A DNA stretch of 58,639 bases, taken from Lachnospiraceae bacterium. GTDB lineage: Bacteria > Bacillota > Clostridia > Lachnospirales > Lachnospiraceae. The stretch covers positions 1-58,639 of the forward strand of contig SVFI01000014.1 in the NCBI GenBank assembly GCA_015056905.1. The letters are read 5' to 3'. This document shows positions 1 through 8,470 of the stretch, piece after piece (position 1 is the stretch's first letter; each line of letters starts with the position of its first letter). A program made the position numbers and the translations under genes. The notes beneath the pieces were generated by a model. That model did no database searches. It saw nothing but the letters and a program-made list of their open reading frames with translations, and had not been told where the DNA came from.

Positions 1-117
<117 letters not shown>

Positions 118-127
118 TTAAATTTGC

Positions 128-234
128 TTCCGCATACATCCTCTTCCGAAGCCACCTCCGCGTCAAGAAGCACCGGCTCGAAATCCATATGCGTGTTTAC
201 TTGTTTCCGTCGCGACTCCGCAGAGTCACAACGG
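128..234 (-). promoter_or_regulatory. Structured 5' leader of rpsB
   Basis: The roughly 130-base leader between the predicted transcription start (about 232) and rpsB can fold strongly. A 12-bp stem with a TGCG loop spans 207-234, at the very 5' end of the transcript. A second structure is closed by CGCATA (188-193) pairing with TATGCG (131-136) and encloses further GC-rich hairpin arms. S2 represses its own operon through the leader in some bacteria, so this could be an autoregulatory element, but I recognise no named leader family. The pairings are seen directly; the function is inferred. Confidence 0.45.
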
Positions 235-238
235 CTTG

Positions 239-267
239 ATTTTAACACAAAAAAGCCCCTGTTTCAA
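239..267 (-). promoter_or_regulatory. Sigma-A-type promoter of rpsB
   Basis: On the minus strand TTGAAA (262-267) and TAAAAT (239-244) are separated by exactly 17 bases, close to the vegetative consensus. The start point would fall near 232. The -35 hexamer lies in the loop of the terminator that ends the flagellar operon, and the spacer includes the terminator's U-tract, so the two signals share the same DNA. Confidence 0.75.
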
Positions 268-276
268 GGGCTTTTC
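249..276 (-). terminator. Rho-independent terminator of the fla/che operon
   Basis: On the minus strand an AAAAGCCC arm and a GGGCTTTT arm form a stem around a short loop, and the 3' arm runs directly into a T-run. It lies about 55 bases after the stop codon of the last gene of the flagellar operon. It is the first convincing intrinsic terminator after the one downstream of codY, supporting a single very long transcription unit. Confidence 0.8.
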
Positions 277-329
277 TACATTTTCTTAACAAAAATTTAC
301 AATCGCGCAATTATGCTTTGAAAATCAGG

Positions 330-824
330 TTATCTGGCGCGCGACGTGATGATTTGCGCAATCTGTTCTTCCGTGGCGTTTACCGGAATTGTATGTGTCC
401 CGGTACAAATTTTCTTATCGTATCCGTTATTGCATAAAAATTTATCATATGCAACAACATCATCAATCATTCCCGCATCTTTCAGTTTCCGCGACACGGT
501 CATCGACCCGTCTCCCCCCTGTACTGTAATCTGCACAGTTTCCGGTTCATCTGTCACGATTTCCTGCATCTCTTCAGGTTCTTCTTCTGCTGCTTCGCTC
601 TCCTGTTGAAGCTCCTCTTCCTTTGCCTTCTCCGCCTCATTCTCCGAAACCGTTTCGGAAAGAACCGTCGTTTCATACTTCTCTTCCATTCCAAGTGCCT
701 TGGCGCGTTCTATAATTTCTGCATCCGTGAGCTTTTCGGTCTTTCCGTCAAGCGTCACACTCATTAAAATCGCCGTGACTAAAATACCGATTCCAAGCCC
801 GCGCATATAATATCTGAGTTTCAT
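330..824 (-). CDS. Membrane-anchored protein with an MltG-like C-terminal domain
   Basis: This 164-residue protein is the last gene of the flagellar operon. It has an N-terminal membrane segment (about residues 8-24), an acidic Glu-rich linker (about 55-95) and a small C-terminal domain (about 97-164). The pattern VSRKLKDAGMIDD...NGYDKKICTGTHTIPVNATEEQIAQII resembles the LysM-like N-terminal domain of MltG/YceG endolytic transglycosylases. The catalytic MltG domain is absent, so it is unlikely to cut peptidoglycan itself. It starts 2 bases after the preceding gene, with AAGGGGA as ribosome binding site. A structural or envelope-binding role is a guess from position and domain likeness. Confidence 0.65.
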   Translation of the reverse strand: MKLRYYMRGLGIGILVTAILMSVTLDGKTEKLTDAEIIERAKALGMEEKYETTVLSETVSENEAEKAKEEELQQESEAAEEEPEEMQEIVTDEPETVQITVQGGDGSMTVSRKLKDAGMIDDVVAYDKFLCNNGYDKKICTGTHTIPVNATEEQIAQIITSRAR

Positions 825-826
825 GA

Positions 827-1624
827 CTATATCCCCTTAAACAAATCAATGACGAGTTTTACTTCCCCGACACCGAGACCGAGTTCCTTGGCAATTGCAA
901 CATTGCTTTTACCTTTTTTATGGAGTTCGAGAATTCTCTCGTTGTTATTGTCTGCTGCGCCCTGCGCGGAATCAAACTGAAGAGATATATTTCCCGTCTC
1001 TGTTTTCTCAGTCTTTTGCGATAATGCCTTAGACTGCTGACGCGTCGCTTTTTTCTTTGCAGGTTTTGTCAGCTCCACATCCGCTTCTGCCTCCGACACG
1101 ATTTCCACACTCTGCTGTTTGAGTTTTTCCAATCCTGAGATATCCATCGGTTTAAACGCTTCATCAAGTGCCTGTGTCGCCTCAGAAACTTCTTTTTTTA
1201 CAATGTCCGCTTCCTGCACAACTTCGTTTACTTCCTTGACTGCTTTCGTCACTTCACTTGCGGTTTCTTTTATATTCTGATGTTTATCATTGAGCATATC
1301 ATAAAGAAACAGTACCTCTTCATGACTTTTGTGAATGTCTGTCAGTACCGTTTCCGTATATTCTGATATTGCAGTCAGTTTTTCGTTCGATATGCGCTCC
1401 AGCGCTCTTTCGGTCCTCTCCATGGAGTACGACACGGTTTCTTCCACTGTATCCTCCACCTGAGAACGAACACTTTTGAGTTCCGCCTTCAGCATTTCCT
1501 GAATCTGTTCCTGCGTAAGCTGTTTATCGACTTCTTCCATTTCGCTCTTGCTTTCAGGAACGATAAAACTGCCGATAAAAATAACCGCACCAAGAATCAA
1601 TAATATTATCTCTAGTGTCGTCAT
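827..1624 (-). CDS. DUF6115-type coiled-coil protein, possible positional SwrB analogue
   Basis: The 265-residue product has one N-terminal membrane segment (about residues 4-22), a long charged coiled-coil region (about 30-160), a Lys/Gln-rich linker and a C-terminal helix-turn-helix-like tail (ILELHKKGKSNVAIAKELGLGVGEVKLVIDLF). That layout matches the family usually labelled DUF6115. B. subtilis SwrB, which activates FliF/FliG assembly and sigma-D, sits in the same place between sigD and rpsB and also has an N-terminal membrane anchor and a tail of this kind. I therefore infer a SwrB-like role. The link rests on position and layout rather than demonstrated homology. Confidence 0.65.
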   Translation of the reverse strand: MTTLEIILLILGAVIFIGSFIVPESKSEMEEVDKQLTQEQIQEMLKAELKSVRSQVEDTVEETVSYSMERTERALERISNEKLTAISEYTETVLTDIHKSHEEVLFLYDMLNDKHQNIKETASEVTKAVKEVNEVVQEADIVKKEVSEATQALDEAFKPMDISGLEKLKQQSVEIVSEAEADVELTKPAKKKATRQQSKALSQKTEKTETGNISLQFDSAQGAADNNNERILELHKKGKSNVAIAKELGLGVGEVKLVIDLFKGI

Positions 1625-1665
1625 TGTATTTCCTCTTTTCGCATATGCATCCGTCTTTGCCCATC

Positions 1666-1989
1666 TTATATAGAGCAGTCAAATCCCTGACTGCCTTTCC
1701 GAATCACTTTACCGTCCGCGGAAAATTCCGAATTGGAGCGTCGGCGATTCTGTCCCCCGTCTCCCTGATATTCATTCTTTCCCTTTTCTTTTGCATCCTG
1801 CTTCCGCTGATAAGTATCCGTATCCTCCGACTCTTTTACCTGTGTCAATTTCTTCTCTACTGCCTTTTCCATCGTGTTCTGAAACATAGCCTGGTCCGTC
1901 ATCGGTTTCATATCTTCATTCTGTTTTATTACCGTAAAATCCTGTGTTCTTGTAAGAATGCCATTTAACTGCATCGGCCCAATTGCCAT
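1666..1989 (-). CDS. Small hydrophilic flagellar-operon protein of unknown function
   Basis: A 107-residue protein starts MAIGPMQLNGILTRTQDF and becomes highly charged and Gln/Lys/Asp-rich after about residue 50. There is no membrane segment or recognised catalytic motif. I chose the ATG at 1989 because GGAGGA lies just upstream; a longer reading frame would overlap the end of fapA. It lies between fapA and the DUF6115 gene and is cotranscribed with them. I do not recognise the family. The conserved-looking N-terminus followed by a disordered tail would suit an adaptor or regulator, but nothing shows that. Confidence 0.7.
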   Translation of the reverse strand: MAIGPMQLNGILTRTQDFTVIKQNEDMKPMTDQAMFQNTMEKAVEKKLTQVKESEDTDTYQRKQDAKEKGKNEYQGDGGQNRRRSNSEFSADGKVIRKGSQGFDCSI

Positions 1990-2005
1990 TGACGCTCCTC
2001 CTTCT

Positions 2006-3598
2006 CTAGAGAGAACAGATTTTAACTTCACCCTTCTCATCAATAAATTTACTGAATTTTACATTTCCTTTGAGTGTCACGGAATCCTCTCCGATTACAA
2101 TCTTCGTTCCTGCGTACGCAGTCTCCCTGACACACACACACGCTTCTGTCCGGTTTGACAAAAGTTCATCTAACTGATCAAACTCTGCATTCCCTGCCGC
2201 CATCTGTTCCTGAAGCTGTTGGCTGAGCTGCATGAGAGAACGCACATACTGCATTTGTTCCGGAGGGAGTTTCGCACCTGACTTAATCTTGGCAGCCGCT
2301 CCCGTCAGAGTCGTCTGAATCGTTGCGTATTTTTTGCTCATCTCTGCCATCTGTTTCTGGAGCTCCACGTATCGCATTTTCTGCTGCGGATCCACTCCTA
2401 CTTCCACGAGCGTATCTGCTCCCATGGCAGAACCGAGTGTCTTACATTCCACTTTTTCTGTCGCACGAACAGCACCACCGGCAATAAAACCTTTTTTACC
2501 GTCGACCGACACCTGCGTTCCGGCGCTGACCTTGCTGTGCATAATAGAGTTGGCCTCCACGAACGTGCCCGCCTCAATTGTCGCATTTTCCACAAATTTG
2601 GCAACAACACTTCCGCCGGCCTTCAAAATCCCTTTGCCCATTCCGTTCATTCCCCGGGCAATGATAATATCTCCGCCTGCAGTAATAGATGCACCTTCTA
2701 CAACACCGCGCACTTCCACGCTTCCTGTGGAGACAATACTAAATCCCGCCTGCACATTTCCCGAAACGATAACACTTCCCTCAGAAGTGATATTTCCGGT
2801 TGCCGTGCCGACATTTTCAACCTCATAAACATCCGATACGAACACCTTATCGCCCGTAAGCATAACATGTCCGTTAATTTTGGAACGAATTTCCGTCTTA
2901 TCCTCGGAAAGTTCAATCTTATCTCCGAACTGTAGCGCCAAATGCTTAACCTCTCTCGGCTTCACTCGGTCACCATACACATTAAATCCGCAATCGCCGC
3001 GGTCTTCCGGCGTAAGTTTGGCAAGAAGGTCCCCTTCTTTACAATGATTAATCGTATTTAAATTAAAAAAGTCAACCGAACCGTCTTCCAGACGCGTCGG
3101 GCGTGCATGACGATCGGTGTTAAAAAAATACTCGATACTCGCATCACTACCGTGTCTTGGTTCTAAACCACCGGCAACAACAATATCGGTGCAATATTGT
3201 TTGTTTGCAACAAACGCATCGATTGCCGCCTCATCAATACCGTATTTAACGCTTTTCATACCGAGTTCGCTGAGGATGTCGCCTTTCGACAGCTCGCTGC
3301 CACCATTACATGCAGGAATAAATCGAGCCACAGCCGACATTTTATCTTCTGAAACTTTCAGAAAAAACATCTCGTTTTCCGGAAAATTATGAGGAACCGG
3401 AAGCATAACAGTCACAGGCTCCGTCTTGAGTGTCTGGATTGCCTGATAAATCTCTTTTACTTCATACTGGGTAATTCTCTTTAATTGTAAGTAAGCGACC
3501 ACTTCATTGATATCAATGCGCTGCCCGCCTTCTGTTGCAGGAATCAGTTCCAGTCCGGTACCCATCTGCGTTGTTATCAATCGAAAATAAGAATTCAT
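2006..3598 (-). CDS. fapA: FapA family (DUF342) flagellar assembly protein A
   Basis: The 530-residue protein has the DUF342/FapA layout: an N-terminal domain, a central region rich in short beta repeats with Gly/Val (about residues 230-400, for example GNITSEGSVIVSGNVQAG and VEVRGVVEGASITAGGDIII) that should form a beta helix, a coiled coil (about 400-470), and a C-terminal strand-rich tail. FapA proteins are linked to flagellar assembly or polar localisation in Vibrio and occur in clostridial flagellar operons. It follows sigD by 35 bases and has the ribosome binding site GGAGGG. Family assignment is firm; the exact role in this organism is unknown. Confidence 0.85.
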   Translation of the reverse strand: MNSYFRLITTQMGTGLELIPATEGGQRIDINEVVAYLQLKRITQYEVKEIYQAIQTLKTEPVTVMLPVPHNFPENEMFFLKVSEDKMSAVARFIPACNGGSELSKGDILSELGMKSVKYGIDEAAIDAFVANKQYCTDIVVAGGLEPRHGSDASIEYFFNTDRHARPTRLEDGSVDFFNLNTINHCKEGDLLAKLTPEDRGDCGFNVYGDRVKPREVKHLALQFGDKIELSEDKTEIRSKINGHVMLTGDKVFVSDVYEVENVGTATGNITSEGSVIVSGNVQAGFSIVSTGSVEVRGVVEGASITAGGDIIIARGMNGMGKGILKAGGSVVAKFVENATIEAGTFVEANSIMHSKVSAGTQVSVDGKKGFIAGGAVRATEKVECKTLGSAMGADTLVEVGVDPQQKMRYVELQKQMAEMSKKYATIQTTLTGAAAKIKSGAKLPPEQMQYVRSLMQLSQQLQEQMAAGNAEFDQLDELLSNRTEACVCVRETAYAGTKIVIGEDSVTLKGNVKFSKFIDEKGEVKICSL

Positions 3599-3633
3599 AG
3601 TCCCTCCGTCCTATTACACAATGTAATCCCCTA

Positions 3634-4407
3634 TTACAACGAATCGTGCAGTATCCCCATATACTTACCAAGCTTCGTCTTCATCTTCGAAAGACCTTTA
3701 GTATGGAGCTGGGAAACTCTCGACTCCGACACTTCCAAAATATTACTGATTTCTTTTAGCGTTAACTCTTCGTAATAATACAAAAGAATCACTTTCTTTT
3801 CCTTCTCTGTGAGCAGTTCAAGCGCCTCCATCAGCATTTCTTTCAGCTCATGCTTCTCCATTACCTTTTCCGGTTGTTCAAAATGTGAGGAGACTCTCAC
3901 ACGGTCATTTGATATGTCACTCCCCTGTTCAATGTACTCATTCAGGGAAACCACACCCGTTATTTTCATCTGAGACTGCCATTCTGCATATTCATCTTCG
4001 GAAATACCAAGTCCGAGTGCAATCTCTTCATCCGTTGCCTGTCTGCCCGTCTCCTGCTCAACCTGACGCATCACAGCATCTATCTGCTTCTGCTTCTGAC
4101 GGATTGTCCTAGGAATCCAATCCATCTTACGAATCTGGTCCAAAATAGAACCTCGGATACGCAGACTTGCATATGTTTCGAATTTTACTTCCTTCATGGA
4201 ATCATATTTGTCAATGGCATCAATCAAACCAAAAATACCATATCCGACAAGATCATCAAACTCCACATTGTTACCCAGATACATTCCGAGTCTTCCCGCA
4301 ACCACCTTTACGAGAGGTGCATATTCCAATATGATTTTTTCTCTGATCTCCGGACTCTTGGTTCGTGCATAATCAATCCACAAACGCTTTCTAGCCGCTT
4401 CATCCAT
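3634..4407 (-). CDS. sigD: Motility sigma factor (sigma-28 / sigma-D / FliA-WhiG type)
   Basis: The 257-residue protein has region 2 (LVKVVAGRLGMYLGNNVEFDDLVGYGIFGLIDAIDKYD), region 3 (IPRTIRQKQKQIDAVM) and region 4 (LTLKEISNILEVSESRVSQLHTKGL), the full set for a sigma-28 factor. It directs RNA polymerase to late flagellar and chemotaxis genes and is normally held by FlgM, which is not in this window. It lies about 30 kb downstream of the operon promoter, near the 3' end as in B. subtilis. There, distance from the promoter limits sigma-D level and contributes to motile/non-motile cell heterogeneity. The ribosome binding site is GGGAGG. Confidence 0.95.
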   Translation of the reverse strand: MDEAARKRLWIDYARTKSPEIREKIILEYAPLVKVVAGRLGMYLGNNVEFDDLVGYGIFGLIDAIDKYDSMKEVKFETYASLRIRGSILDQIRKMDWIPRTIRQKQKQIDAVMRQVEQETGRQATDEEIALGLGISEDEYAEWQSQMKITGVVSLNEYIEQGSDISNDRVRVSSHFEQPEKVMEKHELKEMLMEALELLTEKEKKVILLYYYEELTLKEISNILEVSESRVSQLHTKGLSKMKTKLGKYMGILHDSL

Positions 4408-4439
4408 ATGGTAACCTCCCTAAAAATTTTCCCCGGGCA

Positions 4440-4721
4440 TTACTTTTTCTCAATTACAGAGCCGTCTTCATTGCTCTGTCCATCTTCCTCTTCTGCCTTC
4501 TCTTCACTTTTTTCATCTTCCTCTTGTCCTTCTTCCTCCGGAAGCGGACAGAATTTATCCAATATCCGTTTAATAAGACATCCAAAAAGATAAAACACAA
4601 AGAATACAAGTAAAACTGTCTTTAATGTCATACTGAGTTCATATTTGTTAACGTACATGACGATGCTCGTAACAAGTCCTGCTGTCAGCATAACAATTGT
4701 TGGCACATTTTTTGTTTCCAT
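4440..4721 (-). CDS. Small two-helix membrane protein with acidic tail
   Basis: This 93-residue protein has two predicted membrane helices (about residues 6-24 and 30-50), then a loop with Lys/Arg (CLIKRILDKF) and a strongly acidic C-terminal tail rich in Glu. It sits between cheD and sigD, with short gaps on both sides. No enzymatic motif is visible and I do not recognise the family. Its place suggests a motility-related function, perhaps a membrane-bound modulator of the neighbouring sigma factor or chemotaxis proteins. That is speculation from context only. Confidence 0.7.
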   Translation of the reverse strand: METKNVPTIVMLTAGLVTSIVMYVNKYELSMTLKTVLLVFFVFYLFGCLIKRILDKFCPLPEEEGQEEDEKSEEKAEEEDGQSNEDGSVIEKK

Positions 4722-4762
4722 ACTCTTCTCACTTTATGTAAACCACTATCTGATTCCTATCA

Positions 4763-5248
4763 CTAAATCGTGTAAGGTTCCTTTCCGACCGCGCGAATCT
4801 GAAACTCTCCGGTTTCCGGCGAAAAAATTACGGTACGTCCAAAATTTTCTCCCGTATCCTCCGCCAAAATCGGAATTCCCAATTCCTTCAATTTCGCTTT
4901 GGACGCTTCTACATTGCGCTCACCAACACGAACAAGACTGGATTTGTTCTGAAAAGCGAACATTTGAGCCCCTCCGGCAATCTTTGCAACTAACCGGTTT
5001 CTGGCTCCTCCAGCCTTTACGATACATCGCACCAGCTCCTCGATTCCGGTATCTGCAAATTTCGGAATGTTGGAATTATCTTTAATTTGTGTACTGTCAG
5101 GCAGCATGATATGCGCCAGTCCTCCAATCCCTGTCATAGGATCCCGTATCGCAATTCCGACACAGGAGCCAAGTCCCAGCGTCGTAATGGTGTCCGGACT
5201 GACACAGACTTTTAAATCTGCCATTCCTACTTTTATCACTTCACTCAT
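4763..5248 (-). CDS. cheD: Chemoreceptor glutamine deamidase
   Basis: The 161-residue protein carries the CheD signature: catalytic Cys in GLGSCVGIAI and catalytic His in GGLAHIMLPDS, followed by the KIAGGAQMF segment. CheD deamidates glutamines on chemoreceptors and binds CheC, increasing its phosphatase activity. It follows cheC by 24 bases, as expected for this partner pair. Length and motifs are normal and it should be active in the cytoplasm. Confidence 0.95.
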   Translation of the reverse strand: MSEVIKVGMADLKVCVSPDTITTLGLGSCVGIAIRDPMTGIGGLAHIMLPDSTQIKDNSNIPKFADTGIEELVRCIVKAGGARNRLVAKIAGGAQMFAFQNKSSLVRVGERNVEASKAKLKELGIPILAEDTGENFGRTVIFSPETGEFQIRAVGKEPYTI

Positions 5249-5272
5249 AGTGTTACCTGTTATCCCTTCAGG

Positions 5273-5890
5273 TTAGCTGATGCCCAACGAACCGAGAATC
5301 TTGTCATACGACTCCAAATCCGGCACTAAAATGAAGAATCCATCCAGTGTCAAATCATCCGTAAACTGCGTCTGTATCAACAATATTTTATCTCCGAGTT
5401 CCCCGAATTCAATCGCAGGCACACTTAAGATTGCTCCTGCCATATCAATGCTGAGTGCCGGTATGGAAGGAATAATTTTCATGTTGGTCAGCATGGATAA
5501 TGAATTCAGATACGCACCGGTAATGATATTACCGATTTCCTTTAGCGCTGACAACTCAATCTCATTGAGAGGGGCTCCCGCTTCACTCGGCGTACCCATA
5601 AGTTTCCCCACCAGTTCATGCGCCGACTGCTCATTGAGCAGAAACATAATACTACCGGTAATATCTCCTTCTACCAAAAGATAAATACCTGCCATAATCT
5701 GTTCTTCGCCGCCCATCACTGCGCCGACCTCATTAAAATCGAGCAGTTTTACCTGCGGAACCTTCATATCCACTTTACAACCAAGCATCTGAGCAAGTGC
5801 CGTCGTCGCATTGCCTGCTCCAATATTTCCAAGCTCCTTGAGAATATCAAAGTACTGCTGTGAAACATTATTTAAATCAAACTTACTCAT
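5273..5890 (-). CDS. cheC: CheY-P phosphatase CheC
   Basis: The 205-residue protein has two CheC-type active-site helices, one in ILKELGNIGAGNATTAL and one in ALKEIGNIITGAYLNSL, each with the Glu-x2-Asn dyad used to dephosphorylate CheY-P. Having both sites intact argues for an active CheC rather than a purely binding form. It is followed by cheD, its known regulator. The ATG has an AAAAGGAG ribosome binding site. FliY upstream carries the same type of site, so this cell has at least two CheY-P phosphatases. Confidence 0.95.
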   Translation of the reverse strand: MSKFDLNNVSQQYFDILKELGNIGAGNATTALAQMLGCKVDMKVPQVKLLDFNEVGAVMGGEEQIMAGIYLLVEGDITGSIMFLLNEQSAHELVGKLMGTPSEAGAPLNEIELSALKEIGNIITGAYLNSLSMLTNMKIIPSIPALSIDMAGAILSVPAIEFGELGDKILLIQTQFTDDLTLDGFFILVPDLESYDKILGSLGIS

Positions 5891-5919
5891 ACAGCACCGC
5901 TCCTTTTATACTGACTGTT

Positions 5920-6381
5920 TTACGCTTCCTTTTCCTTCTCTGCAAATGTACCTGAAATATCAAGGAGAGAAATCAAACCATCTTTTTCTTTTCCGACGCC
6001 GAAAACAAAATTCGCTCTCGGGTCTTTGGAATCGTATCCCACCTTCTCAATCGCGGCATTTTCCAGAGTAACTACTTCTTTTACTTCATCCACAAGAACA
6101 CCGATGCACTCGTTGCTCTCTAATTTAATAATGATAATACGCGTTGCCTTTGTAATCACGTCTTCTTCCAATCCCATTTTTAATCTGAGACTGAGTACCG
6201 GAATTACTTCACCACGTAAATTAATTACGCCTTTAATATAGGATTGAACCTTAGGCACTCTTGTAATGCGCTGCATACGCACGATATTATCTACATACTT
6301 GATATCAACACCGAACTGCTCATCGCCGTATTTTACAACGATAAACTGTGTGGTTTCATACTGTTCTCTGATCTCGTTCAT
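5920..6381 (-). CDS. cheW: Chemotaxis coupling protein
   Basis: A single-domain CheW protein of 153 residues. The family pattern is visible as GVDIKYVDNIVRMQRITRVPKVQSYIKGVINLRGEVIPVL, where the NLRG loop contacts receptors and CheA P5, and NECIGVLVDEVKEVV nearer the C-terminus. It physically links chemoreceptors to CheA in the signalling array. It follows cheA by 15 bases in the usual cheA-cheW-cheC-cheD order. Confidence 0.95.
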   Translation of the reverse strand: MNEIREQYETTQFIVVKYGDEQFGVDIKYVDNIVRMQRITRVPKVQSYIKGVINLRGEVIPVLSLRLKMGLEEDVITKATRIIIIKLESNECIGVLVDEVKEVVTLENAAIEKVGYDSKDPRANFVFGVGKEKDGLISLLDISGTFAEKEKEA

Positions 6382-6396
6382 GTCTTCCTCCCCCTA

Positions 6397-8469
6397 CTAT
6401 AACAATGCATTTGTATCAAGAATAAGAGCGATTTCACCGTCACCGAGAATGGTTGCACCACTGATAATCTTGGTTTTGTTAATGTATTTTCCGAGTGATT
6501 TAATAACGATTTCCTGCTGTCCCATAAGTTCGTCTACTACAAGACCTGCCAGCTTGTCACCCTTCTTAACGATAATAACGAGAAGGTTTTCATCCGGAGA
6601 TTTGGTAGATTCAATATCCAGCACCTCGTTAAGACGAATCAGAGGAATTACGGTTCCACGGAGATTGATAACTTCCTTCGCCTGTACATGTTCAATTTCA
6701 CTTGGGTCAATATCTTCCAACGTCTGAATAGAGCCGAGAGAAATCGCATATTTTTCTCCTCCGACTTCTACCATAAGTGCCTGGATAATCGCAAGTGTAA
6801 GCGGAAGACGAATAATAAATGTACTTCCTTCGCCGAGCTTGGTTCTTACATCCACTTCACCGCTCAGAGATTCAATCTTAGATTTTACAACATCAAGACC
6901 AACGCCTCGACCGGACACATCCGTAACCTGTTTTGCTGTTGAGAAACTCGGCAGGAACAGAAGTCCGATAATATCCTTGTCAGACATGTTTTCTGCCTGT
7001 TCCGCTGTAATCGCACCGCGGGCAATTGCTTTGGCTTTAACTGCCTCCACATCGATACCGTTACCGTCATCCCTTACTTCAATGATAACGTTATTACCTT
7101 CCTGATATGCATCAAGGAAGATAGAACCCATCTCAGGTTTTCCTCTCTCTTTACGTACCTGCGCCGATTCCAGACCGTGGTCTGCCGAATTACGCAACAG
7201 GTGCATAAGAGGATCTCCGATTTCATCTACTACAGTACGGTCAAGCTCTGTTTCCTCACCGGACATGTAAAGTGTCATCTTCTTATCAAGCTTCTTGGAA
7301 AGATCACGAATCATCTTAGGGAATTTCTGTACAACGGATTCAATCGGAACCATTCGCACTTTCATAACCGACTCATGCAGATTCGTCGTCACACTCTCAA
7401 GATATTCCATCTGCTCTGTAAACACGGAATTGGTAAGCATACCTTCCTGTGTCGATGTAGAAACAAGGGAGTTCTTTGCAATGATAAGCTCACTTACAAG
7501 GTTCATAAGGGAGTCAAGTTTTTCGATATCCACACGAACCGTACGGTTCACAATCGGTTTGCCCGCCGGTTTCTTATCCTGTTTTGCTACAGCGGCAGCA
7601 TTGTCCGCTTTGGCAGCCTCTTCTACCTGTGCCACCTGCACTTCTGCCTTCTCCACCGGAACTTCAACTTCCACTTCGCCGACATAAGCAGCTTCAATTT
7701 CAGACACGTCAAGTACCGCTTTCTTAATTGCCTCTGCATCCGCTTCGGAAATCACAATCATACTGAAATCGAACTCAAAACGCTCATCTTCTATATCCTG
7801 TGCAGACGGAACGGATACAATAATCTCTCCGAGGTCTTCAAGTGCTTTGAATACCAGGAATGCTCGCGCCGCTTTCAAAATACAGCTTTCTTGTACATAA
7901 ACAGAAACACCGTAACATTTCTTACCCTGTTTTACCGCCTCTGCAAGTACTGTTTTTTCAGTATCACCAAGTTTAATATCACGCCACTTTTCCTTCGCCG
8001 GGTCAGCATCTGACACTGCCGGTGCCGGAGCTGCTGCCGGTGCTGCTTCTGCAACCGGTGCCGGTGCCGGAGCTGCTGCTCCTGTATTGCCTGCGAGATA
8101 ATCGTTGAGTGCTTTAATCAAATGCTCGTTGTCATTCGTTCCTTCCTCTGTTGTATTCTGAATGTTCTCCGCATATTCTTCAAGTGCATCCAGTACCTGG
8201 AACAAAAGATCCACCATCTGACTATCCACTTTAATTGTGTTGTTACGCACTTCCGAGAACACATTTTCCATATCATGTGTGAGTGCCTGCAGACGTTTGT
8301 AACCCATCGTTCCTGCCATACCTTTGAGTGTATGTGCAGAACGGAAAATCTCATTGATTGTGTCCATGTTGTCCGGTTCCTGTTCCAGAATCATGAACTG
8401 ATCACTCAGGCTTTGTAAATGTTCTTTCGTTTCATCCAGGAAAATCTCCAGATATTGTGTTACATCCAT
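6397..8469 (-). CDS. cheA: Chemotaxis histidine kinase CheA
   Basis: The 690-residue kinase shows all five domains. P1 has phosphorylated His46 in SAHTLKGMAG. An Ala/Pro-rich linker (about 130-150) leads to a P2 response-regulator-binding domain (about 155-275). P3 dimerisation is marked by IEKLDSLMNLVSELIIAKNSL. P4 ATPase has the N box (LLRNSADHGLE), G1 (DDGNGID) and G2 (GRGVGLDVV). P5 is a CheW-like domain ending the protein. It phosphorylates CheY and CheB. The ATG lies 1 base after cheB. All key residues are present. Confidence 0.97.
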   Translation of the reverse strand: MDVTQYLEIFLDETKEHLQSLSDQFMILEQEPDNMDTINEIFRSAHTLKGMAGTMGYKRLQALTHDMENVFSEVRNNTIKVDSQMVDLLFQVLDALEEYAENIQNTTEEGTNDNEHLIKALNDYLAGNTGAAAPAPAPVAEAAPAAAPAPAVSDADPAKEKWRDIKLGDTEKTVLAEAVKQGKKCYGVSVYVQESCILKAARAFLVFKALEDLGEIIVSVPSAQDIEDERFEFDFSMIVISEADAEAIKKAVLDVSEIEAAYVGEVEVEVPVEKAEVQVAQVEEAAKADNAAAVAKQDKKPAGKPIVNRTVRVDIEKLDSLMNLVSELIIAKNSLVSTSTQEGMLTNSVFTEQMEYLESVTTNLHESVMKVRMVPIESVVQKFPKMIRDLSKKLDKKMTLYMSGEETELDRTVVDEIGDPLMHLLRNSADHGLESAQVRKERGKPEMGSIFLDAYQEGNNVIIEVRDDGNGIDVEAVKAKAIARGAITAEQAENMSDKDIIGLLFLPSFSTAKQVTDVSGRGVGLDVVKSKIESLSGEVDVRTKLGEGSTFIIRLPLTLAIIQALMVEVGGEKYAISLGSIQTLEDIDPSEIEHVQAKEVINLRGTVIPLIRLNEVLDIESTKSPDENLLVIIVKKGDKLAGLVVDELMGQQEIVIKSLGKYINKTKIISGATILGDGEIALILDTNALL

Positions 8470-8470
8470 A

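Noticed and set aside
7177..8013. Long plus-strand open frame (278 codons) opposite cheA
   Set aside because: Its translation is rich in Cys, His, Phe and Arg with no domain, and it is fully antisense to a well-supported cheA; it is a shadow of codon bias.
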